A stretch of DNA of 64,000 bases from Clostridia bacterium (GCA_017444825.1 JAFSVU010000014.1:1-64000), one strand, 5' to 3'. Counted from the stretch's first letter, positions 1-9,180 are shown. Translations and numbers: made by a program. The notes: generated by a model from the sequence alone, not told the origin.

Positions 1-12
1 ATAGCACTATAT

Positions 13-41
13 ATTCTATCACAACAGAAAGATATTGTCAA
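13..41 (-). promoter_or_regulatory. Sigma-A type promoter pointing out of the window
   Basis: On the minus strand TTGACA (41-36) is followed, after 17 bases, by TAGAAT (18-13). This is a near-consensus promoter that would drive a gene lying left of the window edge. Confidence 0.55.
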
Positions 42-224
42 CACTTTTTTTGACAAAATTTGAAACTATTTTTAGGAAAAAATTGAATTTAAGTGGAAAT
101 TGTAACTCCTAAACTTTTATCGTGCTATTCCTAAAGACGGGACTGAATCTGATAGAATACGGGTATCAAACTGAAATAAAGGTGTTACATAATTATCATT
201 ATGTCTCATTTCACAGCGTAAACA

Positions 225-262
225 AAAACCTGCTTTTTCACCTAAATCAGCAGGTTTTTTAT
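225..262. terminator. Bidirectional rho-independent terminator downstream of glgB
   Basis: The arms AAAACCTGCT and AGCAGGTTTT form a 10-bp stem with a T-run on either strand. It lies beyond the glgB stop and the heptamer array, and probably ends the GH127-nth-glgB transcript. Confidence 0.75.
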
Positions 263-270
263 TGCGTTAG

Positions 271-422
271 CTTTTACTATTTATCTATTACTTATTACCT
301 GCGCGGCACCCCTCTAACCCAAGCGGCACTCCCTTTATTGGTACTTGGCGCAGCCACCTATTACCTCTTACTTATTACCTGTTACTTTGTGCGGCACTCC
401 CTTTTACCTGCGCCGGCACTTC
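271..422 (-). repeat. Heptamer/GTGCCG array A, at the 3' end of glgB
   Basis: Read on the minus strand this is a run of TAA-starting heptamers (TAACAGG, TAATAAG, TAAGAGG, TAATAGG) alternating with GTGCCGC words. It begins inside glgB: the last codons and the stop of glgB are array sequence. It is one of seven such arrays in the window, all in the sense direction of the gene before them. Confidence 0.8.
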
Positions 423-2324
423 AAAATAAACCGTCTCATACGGCCTCAGATTATACGTCAGCCTGAACGGCAGGCCGTCGCAGGGCTCAGGTGTTGCCTC
501 TACGGGCGGTGTATCTGCGGAAACTGTTCCGCCGCCGGGCAGTGAGTCGAAGGTGGAGAAGACCCTCTTATACAGGCCGCCCACAGGCGCGCCGAGGGTG
601 TAGTCCTGAAGGTACATTGGCGTGAAGTTGCAGACGGCAATCAGAGCCCCGTTGTAGTTCCAGGGGTTGCGGCGGATGAAGCTCACTGTGGAGCGCATGC
701 GGTCGTCCCGGTTGATCCAGTTGAAGGTATTGGCGTTGGATGAGTCCGAATGCAGGCAGGGGTAGCGGCGGTACACGTCGTTCAGAAGCTTTAGTTCATC
801 CATCACGTCACGGTGCCACACGTCGGAGGCCAGGTTCCACTCGATCTCGGCGCCCTCGTACCACTCGTTGGGCTCGGCAAACTCCTGTCCCATGAAGAGC
901 AGCTTTTTGCCAGGGTGGGCGAACTGGTAGGCGTACAGCGTCTTAAGCGCGCCAAGCCTGTCCCATTCAGCGCCCTGCATCTTGCCGAGAAGCGACTTTT
1001 TCAGGTGGACCACCTCGTCATGGGACAAAACCAATATAAAATGCTCGGTGAAAGCGTAATCAACGGTGTGGGTGAGGTCGCCGTGATGGAAGCCGCGGAA
1101 GACCGGGTCCTTCTCGAAATACTTCAGCGTGTCGTTCATCCAGCCAAGGTTCCACTTGAATGCAAAACCAATGCCCCCCTCGTCGACAGGCGTTGTTATG
1201 CCGGACATCATTGACGAGTCCTCGGCGATGAGGTAGCCCCGGGTCATTTTCGCAACTGTGGCGTTAAGCTGCTTCAAAAAACCAATGCTCTCAAGGTTCT
1301 CATCGCCCCCGAGGCGGTTCTTGCGGCCGGTGTAGCGTCCGAAATTCAGGTACAGCATGGATGCAACGGCATCGACCCGGAGGGCGTCAAAATGGAACTC
1401 GTTTAGCCAATAACAGGCGCTGGATATGAGGAAGCTTCTCACCTCCGGCTTGCTGTGGTCGAAGGCCTTGGTTCCCCACTCAGGGTACTCCTCCAGCATT
1501 GGATCCGCAGGCTCGTAAAGGTTCGTGCCGTCGAATTTTTCAAGGCCGAAGGAGTCCTTAGGGAAGTGGGCGGGCACGAAATCCAGGATGACGCCAATGC
1601 CGCACTCATGCATTTTATCGATAAAATAGCGAAGATCGTCGGGGCTTCCGTACCTTGATGTGGGCGAGAAGAAGCCTGTGACCTGGTAGCCCCAGGAGCC
1701 GTCGAAGGGGTGCTCGCATATGCCTATCAGCTCCACGTGGGTGAAGCCCATGTAGTTTACGTACTCGGAAAGCTCGTCGGCAAGGCGCCTGTAGTTCAGG
1801 AACCCGTCCTCCCCCTCCCGGTAGTCCTTTTTCCAGGAGCCCAGGTGGACCTCGTAGATCGACATTGGTTTGTCCTGGACCGATGTGGGATCGGCGGCCT
1901 CCATGTAATCTTCATCCCGCCAGACGTATCCGGACTCCGGGCAGACTACTGAAAGTGCGGAGGGTCTCAGCCTTGTGAACCTTGCCATAGGATCGGCCTT
2001 TTTCCGCAGGATGCCGTCGCTTCCCAGCACCTCGTACCTGTATACGGCGTAGTCCCAGAGGTCGGGCACAAACACTGTGAAAACGCCGGATATGCTGCGT
2101 TCCATTGGCACGAACCAGGCGGTGTCCTCGTTAAGCTCCACGCCTCTTCCCCCCTGATCGTACCCTGCGGCGATCCTGAGATTCACCAGCTTCGCGTTTG
2201 GCGCATAGACCGAGAACCTGACACCCCGTCTCCCGTTCTCCTCCGTTTTGACAGCGCCAAGGCATTTGTACAGTTCGCAATGGGTCCCCTCGTGAAAGAG
2301 GTATGCATCGTAATCAGTGAACAT
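375..2324 (-). CDS. glgB: 1,4-alpha-glucan branching enzyme (GH13)
   Basis: Cytoplasmic enzyme of glycogen synthesis that cuts alpha-1,4 chains and rejoins them as alpha-1,6 branches. The 649-residue protein has an N-terminal CBM48-like beta domain (about 1-130), the GH13 barrel, and a C-terminal beta domain. Visible catalytic motifs are LRVDAV with nucleophile D318, LIAEDS with acid/base E368, and the SHDE motif with H435 and D436. The start overlaps the end of nth by 11 bases, so the two are probably translationally coupled. No other glg genes are in the window. The last dozen or so residues (ending AAQSNR) and the stop codon are encoded by heptamer array A rather than by family-conserved sequence, which makes the natural C-terminus look extended or replaced. 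The family assignment is secure. Confidence 0.95.
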   Translation of the reverse strand: MFTDYDAYLFHEGTHCELYKCLGAVKTEENGRRGVRFSVYAPNAKLVNLRIAAGYDQGGRGVELNEDTAWFVPMERSISGVFTVFVPDLWDYAVYRYEVLGSDGILRKKADPMARFTRLRPSALSVVCPESGYVWRDEDYMEAADPTSVQDKPMSIYEVHLGSWKKDYREGEDGFLNYRRLADELSEYVNYMGFTHVELIGICEHPFDGSWGYQVTGFFSPTSRYGSPDDLRYFIDKMHECGIGVILDFVPAHFPKDSFGLEKFDGTNLYEPADPMLEEYPEWGTKAFDHSKPEVRSFLISSACYWLNEFHFDALRVDAVASMLYLNFGRYTGRKNRLGGDENLESIGFLKQLNATVAKMTRGYLIAEDSSMMSGITTPVDEGGIGFAFKWNLGWMNDTLKYFEKDPVFRGFHHGDLTHTVDYAFTEHFILVLSHDEVVHLKKSLLGKMQGAEWDRLGALKTLYAYQFAHPGKKLLFMGQEFAEPNEWYEGAEIEWNLASDVWHRDVMDELKLLNDVYRRYPCLHSDSSNANTFNWINRDDRMRSTVSFIRRNPWNYNGALIAVCNFTPMYLQDYTLGAPVGGLYKRVFSTFDSLPGGGTVSADTPPVEATPEPCDGLPFRLTYNLRPYETVYFEVPAQVKGSAAQSNR

Positions 2325-2976
2325 CCTTTTCTCTCCGCTTTTCGTATTCGTCGCAATATGGTTTTAGCGTGCAGGCTTCGCAGTCGGGCCTCTGGGCTTT
2401 GCAAACCGCCCTTCCGTGGTCCACGAGTCTGTGGCAAAAGTCACCGCTCTCTTCTTCGGGCACGATTTTCCTCAGGTCCGCCTCGATCTTTTCCGGGTCC
2501 TTCGTGTCCGTAAGTCCCAGTCTGTTCGTAAGTCTTATGGCATGGGTGTCCACCACGTAGGAAGGCTTCCCGAAGGCATCGCCAAGGACAAGATTCGCGG
2601 TCTTTCGTCCCACCCCCGCAAGGGCTGTGAGCTCCTCCATGGTGTCAGGCACCTTTCCGCCGTGCCTTTCAAGGAGCTGGTTGCAGCAGTCTATAATGTT
2701 CCGGGCTTTTGCCCTGAAAAACCCTGTGGATTTAATGATCTCCTCAAGCTCGTGAACGTCCGCCTCCGCAAACGCTTTGCAGTCGGGGTAGCGGGCAAAG
2801 AGCGCAGGGGTCACCATGTTGACTCTGGCATCCGTGCATTGGGCCGAAAGTCTGGTGCTGATGAGAAGCTGGAGCGGGTCGTCGTAATCAAGAGAGCATG
2901 CGGCATCCGGGTAGAGCCTTTTTAGCTCCCCGATGATGGGCATTATTTTCTTTTTCGCATTTTTAGGAACCATCAC
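2314..2976 (-). CDS. nth: Endonuclease III, DNA glycosylase/AP lyase
   Basis: Base-excision repair enzyme that removes oxidised pyrimidines and nicks the abasic site. The 220 residues show the helix-hairpin-helix GVGRKTANLVL with catalytic K125, the following VDTH aspartate D143, and a complete four-cysteine cluster loop (C192, C199, C202, C208; spacing C-X6-C-X2-C-X5-C) that holds [4Fe-4S]. The first possible start is a GTG that overlaps the TAG of the GH127 gene; an ATG one codon later is equally possible. It sits between two carbohydrate genes with overlapping ends, so it is probably co-transcribed with them although its function is unrelated. Confidence 0.95.
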   Translation of the reverse strand: MMVPKNAKKKIMPIIGELKRLYPDAACSLDYDDPLQLLISTRLSAQCTDARVNMVTPALFARYPDCKAFAEADVHELEEIIKSTGFFRAKARNIIDCCNQLLERHGGKVPDTMEELTALAGVGRKTANLVLGDAFGKPSYVVDTHAIRLTNRLGLTDTKDPEKIEADLRKIVPEEESGDFCHRLVDHGRAVCKAQRPDCEACTLKPYCDEYEKRREKDVH

Positions 2977-4859
2977 TAACCGATCCTTTTCCCCGAAACG
3001 TCGGCAAACGTGTACACCTGCATCTCAGTTTCTTTTCTGTTGGCCATTGCGTAGTAGGGAATGAACACCGCCTCGAGATCCACTGCCGGGCGTGTGCCGG
3101 CTTCGGTGTAAAGCTCCGTGTAAGCCTCCTTATACCGCCTTTTTGCGGAGCATGTTATGGAGGGGACGCCTTTTACCGGGCCGTTTTCCCTGTATTTAAG
3201 TGTCTTTGCATCGATCCTGATGTCACGGAGGGGCTCGCCGTTGTCGATGCCTTCAAGGCAGTACACCACGGGGCCTCTCGTCACGGCCACCCTGCCGCAG
3301 TCAAACACTGCCTCGGGGCGGGCCTCGATGAGCTTTATCTTCATGGGGAGGTCAAGCTTAAGCACTGCGCCGTCCGTCACCGAGAAATATGCGTAGCCCT
3401 GCTCTTTTTTCACAAAGAGCGCCTCCTTAAGGTCAAGGATCTTTATCCCGTCGCTCCAGGAGGGGATCCTCACGGCAAGGGTCGCATTGGCGCCGCTCAC
3501 CGTTATCTGAAGCTTCCCGTTTTCCGGATATTTAGTTTTCTGTTTTACTTTTATGACGCCGGATCCTGTCCGTATCTTCGTCTCGCTCTCCGCAAACTGG
3601 TGGAGATATATCACAGGTGTCTTTTGGCCCGCATCAATCGTGTAAAAATATTCCGCTATCGACGGGATGAACCTCACTATGTTGGGCGGGCAGCAGGAGC
3701 ACTGGAACACCTCGCTTCTCCGGGTCTGAGGCAGGTGGAGAGATTGGTGATTGATCGAAACGTCCCTTCCCGTCATGAACGGCAGGATCTCGAGGGGGTT
3801 CTCGTAAAAGAATGCCTTGCCGTCAAGGGAAAGAGAGGACAAAAAGCCGTTATACATCACCCGCTCGATCACGTCCGCGTATTTCGAATCCACGAACATC
3901 AGCTGCATCCTGCCTGCAAACATGGCAAGGGCAATGGCCGCGCAGGTCTCGGTATACGCAAGAAGATTCGGCAGGTCATAGGGCACAGTGAAGGCTTCTC
4001 CTCCCGAGGAGGAACCGACGCCGCCGGTGATATACATTTTCTTCCCTATAATATCGTCAAATATGGCAAGGCAGGCCTCTTTCAGCTCATCGTCACCGGT
4101 GAGCCTCGCAATGTCCGCCATGCCGCAATAAAGGTAGCCCGCCCTCACAGCGTGGCCCTCGGCAGTGCGCTGCTGCCTTACGGGCAGATGACTTTGGTTA
4201 TATTGGGGCCGCATCCAGTCCGGATTGCTCTCGGCTTGGGCGCCTCTTTGGTCCACGAAATGTTTGGAAAGCTCCAGCCAGCGCCTGTCCCCGGTGTACT
4301 CGAAAAGCTTCACGAGGGCAAGCTCGATCTCCTCGTGGCCCGGCGTTTTAAACCCGGCGTCGCAGTCCGTCACGAACCGTTTTTCGATGTACGCGGCATA
4401 TTTCAGCATGCAGTCAAGGAACTTCGTCTTCCCGGTGGCCCCGGCATACGCGACCGCCGCCTCGATCAGGTGCCCCGCGCAGTAAAGCTCGTGCTCGTCC
4501 CTTGCCGTGAAGCGTCTGTCCCTTGCAAAAAGGGTGTAGTAGATGTTGAAATAGCCGTCCTCCCATTGGTTTCGGGCAACGTTATCGACCACCTCGTCAA
4601 TGACAGCCTCGAGGGCCGGGTCCCGCTTCTCCCTCAGCGCATATGCGGCGCCTTCGATCCACTTGGCTACGTCCGAGTCCCAGAAATAGTGGGGCCTCCC
4701 AGGCATGCCCTCCTTCCAGTCGCAGCGGAAAGCATCGAAACGTCCCGTCTCGCGGAACCTGTCGTAAACAGCGCCAATGGTGACCTTCCTGACCAGATCA
4801 AGCTTCTCACGCCAAAAGCCGCCGGTGATCTTTGTTTCGTAAAAATCCACTTTTTCCAT
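2976..4859 (-). CDS. GH127 (DUF1680) beta-L-arabinofuranosidase
   Basis: Probable exo-acting glycosidase releasing beta-L-arabinofuranose from plant hydroxyproline-linked or arabinan glycans. It is 627 residues, with an (alpha/alpha)6-barrel region followed by beta-sandwich domains. The zinc and catalytic residues known for the family are present: E304 and C306 in TETCAAIA, and C389/C390 in SCCPPN, one of which is expected to be the nucleophile. No signal peptide is visible, so the enzyme is probably cytoplasmic and acts on imported oligosaccharides. The stop overlaps the nth start. Substrate is inferred from the family only; some GH127 members have other specificities. Confidence 0.88.
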   Translation of the reverse strand: MEKVDFYETKITGGFWREKLDLVRKVTIGAVYDRFRETGRFDAFRCDWKEGMPGRPHYFWDSDVAKWIEGAAYALREKRDPALEAVIDEVVDNVARNQWEDGYFNIYYTLFARDRRFTARDEHELYCAGHLIEAAVAYAGATGKTKFLDCMLKYAAYIEKRFVTDCDAGFKTPGHEEIELALVKLFEYTGDRRWLELSKHFVDQRGAQAESNPDWMRPQYNQSHLPVRQQRTAEGHAVRAGYLYCGMADIARLTGDDELKEACLAIFDDIIGKKMYITGGVGSSSGGEAFTVPYDLPNLLAYTETCAAIALAMFAGRMQLMFVDSKYADVIERVMYNGFLSSLSLDGKAFFYENPLEILPFMTGRDVSINHQSLHLPQTRRSEVFQCSCCPPNIVRFIPSIAEYFYTIDAGQKTPVIYLHQFAESETKIRTGSGVIKVKQKTKYPENGKLQITVSGANATLAVRIPSWSDGIKILDLKEALFVKKEQGYAYFSVTDGAVLKLDLPMKIKLIEARPEAVFDCGRVAVTRGPVVYCLEGIDNGEPLRDIRIDAKTLKYRENGPVKGVPSITCSAKRRYKEAYTELYTEAGTRPAVDLEAVFIPYYAMANRKETEMQVYTFADVSGKRIG

Positions 4860-4889
4860 GCTTCACCTTCCATTGAGAGCCCGTAAGCC

Positions 4890-6983
4890 TCAGCCTGCGT
4901 AGCCGTAAGTATAGAAATTCCTTCCGATGGGGGCAGAGTCGCCGTTCTTGTAGAAGCTGAATACGTCTCCCACCGTGTTGTTGTCGGCCCATTTGAAGCC
5001 TATTTTAGCGTTTCCGCTGATCCCCAGGACGCTCTTCGGCACCGATATCATGAGCATGTCGTTTACCCACCTTACGGATGCATCCCCCGCCTTCATGACA
5101 GAATATGTGTCGCTGTCTGCAAGTCTTCCCACCGCTGTCTTCCCGTTTGACGGAGCCTCGTAATTTATCACGTGGGTGGCGCCCTTCCAGCCTTTGGTCA
5201 GGTCGGTCGAAATGTAAAGCGTCATCCAGCCCGTTTTCGAGAAATCATTGGCGGAAGGATGGGTGATGTTGTCCTTGGTTTTTACGAAGAAATAGACGTT
5301 ATTCGAGTCTTCGCACACCTTCATCTCGGTTATGTCGTTACGGTTCGTATTGTCGACTTTCTTCTCGAAGACCGAGTTGGAGCGCTTCTCCGTATCGCCA
5401 ATGTAATCCTTGTAATACATACCGGTGCTGTTCCACTGAGAGAATCCGCTGTTTACGTCAATGGTGGCGGTCGCACGCCCTCCCGCAGAGTCAAGGCCCT
5501 TGTAGCGTCTGATGAAGGAGATCATCTGCATGTAGTAGTTGTCGCCGTATCCCCCTTCCATGGGCTCGATGTCTCGGCTGCAGTTGGGGTCCGCATTGTC
5601 CACGAACCTGATGGGTTTTTTACTGTTTTCCACAGGCTGACGCTGAGCTATCCACTCGTTCCAGCCGGTGATGAATATCATTTCGGGGTCGATCTTGAGG
5701 GCCCAATCAAACTGCTCTGCAAAGTTGTAGCCGTAGAGGTATGCGTCCGCCCCCTTCTCGTTCTTTCCGTTGTGCCAGCTGCGGGTCCTGTCATTGGAGC
5801 CGTACCATGCGGTGTAACTGAAGGTGCAGGTGGCGCTGTGCTGTGCCACGGATACGTTGACCACTTCTTTACGGCCGTTGAGACCGTAAACAGCCTGGTT
5901 GGAAAGAAGTCTTCCGAACTCCATCCAGGGGAAGCCGTCGTCTGTCCTGCCGGCATTGGGCCATACGCTGGCCTTGATCCTGAAGAAGTTCTTCGCCTCT
6001 GCGGAGAGAGCGCTGTCTGAAGCGACGCCAACGATCATCGGCTTCCCGTCCCAGTAATACCACAGGTTCTTGTATTCGGGGTGAGCCTTGTAGATATCAT
6101 TATATATGGTGTTGATGGTCTGGCCGGAGCTTGAATTGGTGTAGAAGCACACCTTCGGAACTCTCCAGCCCTGGGATCTGTACTCCTCCAAAATCTTCAT
6201 GAGATTGAGGGCGTTCGCTGTGTAGGTATAGGCATTGGTGGTGTCAAAGCAGAGGAAATCCACGCCGGCATCCGTCAGCATCTGGACGTGCTTCCTCATG
6301 ACCCACTTGTCCGAGGAGGGGTAATAACCAAACATCGGCTTGCCCCAGAAATGGAAGGCCTGCTCGCCGCCTCCGCCTGCCGCGATCCACGCGTCCACAG
6401 ACTTAATGGCATTGGCGTTTGTCGCAATTATAGCGGAATTATCGTGCAGCCTCGTGTAGTGGTAGCCGATCCAGAGGAAATAGAATATGCCAACCTGCCT
6501 GTTCTGGCGCAGGGACCGGGTGCCCGTGTAAAGCTGCCTGTCAAGATCGTCAACGCCAATGGAATACGTGTTAACATACGCGCTCTCGTTCTTATAGGTG
6601 TCCGTGATGGCCGGTGTCGGGGTAGGCGCCCGGGTGGGAGTCGGCGTGGGCGTAGGGGTAGGAGTGGGAGTCGGCGTGGGCGTGGGACTCGGCGTGGGAG
6701 TCGGCGTCTCGGTGGGCTCCTCGGTGGGAGTGGGTGTAGGGGTGGAAGTCGGCGCCTCGGTGGGCTCTTCCGTCACAGCCTCAGTGGGAGTCTCCTCCGG
6801 CGCCTCCGTGGGATCCTCCGCGGTCTCAGCCGTAGGCGTAGCCTCTTCAGCGGGCGCCTCAGTCGGTTTTCCCGGCACCGGCTGCTCTTCGATCTCCGCA
6901 CACGCCACCAGCGAAACGCACAGCGCCGCGATCAAAAGGATCGTCGCAAGCACCTTCAATATGTTGCAGTTTTTGATATCCAT
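4890..6983 (-). CDS. Lipoprotein with GH71/GH99-like barrel and CBM9-like domain (paralogue 1)
   Basis: A surface lipoprotein of about 697 residues. A lipobox LVAC (Cys about 28) is followed by a Thr/Pro/Glu linker of about 100 residues and a barrel domain resembling GH71/GH99/WbsX proteins (motifs VGIFYFLW, HFWGKPMFGYY, GVDFLCFDTTNA, GWNEWIAQRQ). The final 190 or so residues form a CBM9/DOMON-like beta domain (FSQWN, RNDI, VYFFVKT). The ATG at 6983 is chosen because AGGTGA lies just before it; a GTG five codons upstream is the alternative. The glutamate in WNEW is a candidate catalytic residue, by analogy. It is one of four paralogues in the window. A polysaccharide hydrolase is inferred and the substrate is unknown. 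Confidence 0.7.
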   Translation of the reverse strand: MDIKNCNILKVLATILLIAALCVSLVACAEIEEQPVPGKPTEAPAEEATPTAETAEDPTEAPEETPTEAVTEEPTEAPTSTPTPTPTEEPTETPTPTPSPTPTPTPTPTPTPTPTPTRAPTPTPAITDTYKNESAYVNTYSIGVDDLDRQLYTGTRSLRQNRQVGIFYFLWIGYHYTRLHDNSAIIATNANAIKSVDAWIAAGGGGEQAFHFWGKPMFGYYPSSDKWVMRKHVQMLTDAGVDFLCFDTTNAYTYTANALNLMKILEEYRSQGWRVPKVCFYTNSSSGQTINTIYNDIYKAHPEYKNLWYYWDGKPMIVGVASDSALSAEAKNFFRIKASVWPNAGRTDDGFPWMEFGRLLSNQAVYGLNGRKEVVNVSVAQHSATCTFSYTAWYGSNDRTRSWHNGKNEKGADAYLYGYNFAEQFDWALKIDPEMIFITGWNEWIAQRQPVENSKKPIRFVDNADPNCSRDIEPMEGGYGDNYYMQMISFIRRYKGLDSAGGRATATIDVNSGFSQWNSTGMYYKDYIGDTEKRSNSVFEKKVDNTNRNDITEMKVCEDSNNVYFFVKTKDNITHPSANDFSKTGWMTLYISTDLTKGWKGATHVINYEAPSNGKTAVGRLADSDTYSVMKAGDASVRWVNDMLMISVPKSVLGISGNAKIGFKWADNNTVGDVFSFYKNGDSAPIGRNFYTYGYAG
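6598..6760 (-). repeat. Hexamer repeat tract encoding Thr-Pro linker
   Basis: Direct six-base units of the type GGAGTC/GGCGTG (plus-strand reading) encode alternating Pro and Thr after the lipobox of the first GH71/GH99-like lipoprotein. The tract is in frame, so gain or loss of units changes the linker length without a frameshift. Confidence 0.7.
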
Positions 6984-7010
6984 ACTATCACCTGTCACCT
7001 TGCCGTCACT

Positions 7011-7095
7011 TGTTAACTATTATCTATTACTTCTTACCTATTACCTATTACTTTGTCCGGCACCGCTCAAACTTCAGCGGCACTCCCTTTTACCG
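7011..7095 (-). repeat. Heptamer/GTGCCG array B
   Basis: On the minus strand it begins at the TAA stop of the 614-residue lipoprotein (TAAAAGGGAGTGCCGC), carries a second GTGCCG, and ends in about five TAA-starting heptamers. It fills the gap to the next co-directional gene, whose AGGTGA ribosome-binding site lies just beyond it. Confidence 0.8.
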
Positions 7096-8934
7096 ATTTC
7101 CATAGCAGAACCCCGCCCTGCCTATCGGCGCAGCATCGCCCTGCTTGTAAAAGCTTTCCACATTGTCGCCGCAGTTGTCGGCCCACTTGAAAATGATATT
7201 GGCGTTTATAAATATGCCGAGGGTAGACTTTTTGACTCTGAGCATCATCATGTCGTCCTTGACCCTGTAATCCGCCTCGCCTGCATCAGTGAACTCGTAG
7301 TCGCCGTCGCCGGGCTTGATCTTTCCTACGTAAAGTTTGCCTTCTTTATCGGGAGTTTTATAGTTGATGCAGTAGTCGTAGCCGCCGCGGCCCTTGCCGT
7401 AGGTACCGATAAACAGCCTCATCCAGTCCTCCGAGGGCTCCGTGATGGCCTCCGCAGTTCTCACGAAGAAATACACGTACTGACCGTCCTCGCAGACCTT
7501 CATCTCCACAATGTCGTTCCTGCCGCTCTCGTCGATCAGTTCCTTGTTTCCGAAGCCGTACCAGAAGCGGTCCACCGTGTCCTTCTCATAATCCACGTAC
7601 CTGGCCTCCACGTCGTTCCACTGGGCAAACCCGCCGTCAATGTGAATCGTTTTCCGCACGGCAGACGTGTCGCAGTCAAAGCCCTTGAACTTTCTGATGA
7701 AGGATATCATCTGCATGTAGTAGTTGTCGAAGAAGCCGCCCTCCATGGGCTCGAGATCCCGGCTGGCCTCCACGTCACAGCAGTCCACAAACACTATAGG
7801 CTGGTCGTAGTTGCCCTCCTGTCTCTGGGCCACCCACTCGTTCCATCCGGTGATGAAAACGATCTCAGGGTCCATCTTAAGGTCCCACTCGTACTGCTCG
7901 GCAATGTTATACCCGTATTTATACGCATCCGGGCTTGTGTCCTCTGCGCCGTCATGGTAGCTTCTGGTCCTGTCGTGGCCGCCGTACCAGGCCGTGGCTG
8001 AGAACCTTATGGTTTCGTTGTGCTGAGCCGCGGAGACGTTGACTATCTCCCTGCGGCCCTTGAGACCGTATACCGCGTAATCCGAAAGAAGCCTCGCGAA
8101 CTCCATCCAGGGGAAACCGTCGTCTTTCTTGTCCTCCGTGGGCCATTGGCTTGCTTTGATCCGGAAGAAGCTCCTTGCCTCGTCGCTGAGCCCAAAATCG
8201 TACTCGGAACCGACTATGAGAGGCTTGCCGTCCCAATAGAACCAGGTGTCGCTGAACTCCTCATGCTTTGCGTATACCTGCTTATATATCTTGTCCATGG
8301 TCTCACCGGACCGCGTGTTCGTATAAAAAACGACCTTCGGCGCCTTGAAACCCGCCTCGTTGTACTCATGGGCAATGGCCATGAAATTAAGGGCATTGCC
8401 GGTGTAGGTGACGGCATTTGTGGTGTCGAAAACCACAAAATCCACCCCCGCGTCCGTGAGCATCTGGATGTGCTTCCTGGTGACCCACTTGTCGGATGAC
8501 ACGTAGTAGTCGAAAAGAGGCTTGCCCCAGAAATGATGTGCGCGAACCGCCCCGCCGCCTGAAGCGATCCAGTTCGACTCGGACACCGTCGCGCCGGGCT
8601 CCTTCTCTATCACGCTGTTGTCATAAGGGCCGTCCGTCCCGTGCTCGCCCTGCCAGAGGAAGTAGAAAATGCCTACGTATTTTCCCTCCCGGGTATCCGG
8701 CGCGTCCTTCGAGGTCACCAGCTTTCTTCCCAGGTCGTCCACAGCAAAAGTCGCCGTTCTGGCTGTCTCCGCAGTGTTCACGTATTCATCGGACATCTCC
8801 ACCGGCCCCGAATCGCAGCCACCGGCGGCAAAAAGCATGGCAAGAGCCACAGCAAACACAAAAACCAATGCAGCCGCCCTGCCAAAGCGGGCCGGCATCC
8901 CATTGCTCTCCGAAACCTTCTTTTCAAATCTCAT
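7090..8934 (-). CDS. Lipoprotein with GH71/GH99-like barrel and CBM9-like domain (paralogue 2)
   Basis: 614 residues with a signal peptide ending in a lipobox-like AAGGC (Cys 40), then directly the barrel domain (VGIFYFLWQG, HFWGKPLFDYY, GVDFVVFDTTNA, GWNEWVAQRQ) and a C-terminal CBM9-like domain (FAQWN, RNDIVEMKV, VYFFVRT). It lacks the long Thr/Pro linker of its downstream neighbour but is otherwise closely similar, so the pair looks like a tandem duplication. The ATG lies inside a CCAATG word with GGAG upstream. The TAA stop is the first unit of array B. A secreted, lipid-anchored glycan-acting protein is inferred; the substrate is not visible. Confidence 0.7.
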   Translation of the reverse strand: MRFEKKVSESNGMPARFGRAAALVFVFAVALAMLFAAGGCDSGPVEMSDEYVNTAETARTATFAVDDLGRKLVTSKDAPDTREGKYVGIFYFLWQGEHGTDGPYDNSVIEKEPGATVSESNWIASGGGAVRAHHFWGKPLFDYYVSSDKWVTRKHIQMLTDAGVDFVVFDTTNAVTYTGNALNFMAIAHEYNEAGFKAPKVVFYTNTRSGETMDKIYKQVYAKHEEFSDTWFYWDGKPLIVGSEYDFGLSDEARSFFRIKASQWPTEDKKDDGFPWMEFARLLSDYAVYGLKGRREIVNVSAAQHNETIRFSATAWYGGHDRTRSYHDGAEDTSPDAYKYGYNIAEQYEWDLKMDPEIVFITGWNEWVAQRQEGNYDQPIVFVDCCDVEASRDLEPMEGGFFDNYYMQMISFIRKFKGFDCDTSAVRKTIHIDGGFAQWNDVEARYVDYEKDTVDRFWYGFGNKELIDESGRNDIVEMKVCEDGQYVYFFVRTAEAITEPSEDWMRLFIGTYGKGRGGYDYCINYKTPDKEGKLYVGKIKPGDGDYEFTDAGEADYRVKDDMMMLRVKKSTLGIFINANIIFKWADNCGDNVESFYKQGDAAPIGRAGFCYGNR

Positions 8935-9024
8935 TGGATATTCTCCGTCTTTCTAATACGGCCCGCCCGGTCCCCGCCTTTCGGGAGGTTTTTGAGGCCA
9001 TATCTTTTTTGTTTTCGCCAAGTT

Positions 9025-9053
9025 ATTATAACAAATGAAACGAACCCGCGCAA
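9025..9053 (-). promoter_or_regulatory. Promoter for the paralogue 2-paralogue 1 block
   Basis: Minus-strand TTGCGC (9053-9048), a 17-base spacer, and TATAAT (9030-9025), about 90 bases before the lipoprotein start. Confidence 0.55.
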
Positions 9054-9097
9054 GGAACCGGACGCCAAGTGATCGCCAATGCCGCAGGTTTTTTCAG

Positions 9098-9125
9098 TTG
9101 ATATTAATCACAATTAGAGTATAAT
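9098..9125 (+). promoter_or_regulatory. Promoter for the NlpC/P60-like gene
   Basis: TTGATA (9098-9103), a 16-base spacer and TATAAT (9120-9125), 55 bases before the chosen ATG at 9181. Confidence 0.6.
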
Positions 9126-9180
9126 TGTCTTGAGTATGATAGCAGACCACAAAACTCTTTTTAGACAGCAGGAAAATATT

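Larger units (their letters stand above)
1..270. other. AT-rich left-edge intergenic region
   Basis: No convincing gene is seen here. The stretch is much more AT-rich than the coding DNA to its right. It holds a probable promoter pointing left out of the window and a hairpin terminator near its right end. The one open frame across it runs into the heptamer array and has no recognisable protein features. Confidence 0.6.

Noticed and set aside
271-422. CRISPR array
   Set aside because: The repeated units are 7 bases with no distinct spacers, and no cas genes are in the window.
122-466. Possible small protein gene at the left edge
   Set aside because: It runs from AT-rich DNA into the heptamer array; its C-terminal half is Leu/Tyr/Thr repeat translation and there is no ribosome-binding site.
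3600-4886. Long plus-strand open frame opposite the GH127 gene
   Set aside because: It has no recognisable domain and mirrors codons of a well-conserved enzyme; a high-GC coding strand often leaves open frames on the opposite strand.
6598-8001. Plus-strand frame with a Val-Gly-rich start
   Set aside because: It is the reverse of the Thr/Pro linker and the following lipoprotein gene, so it is explained by repeat composition.
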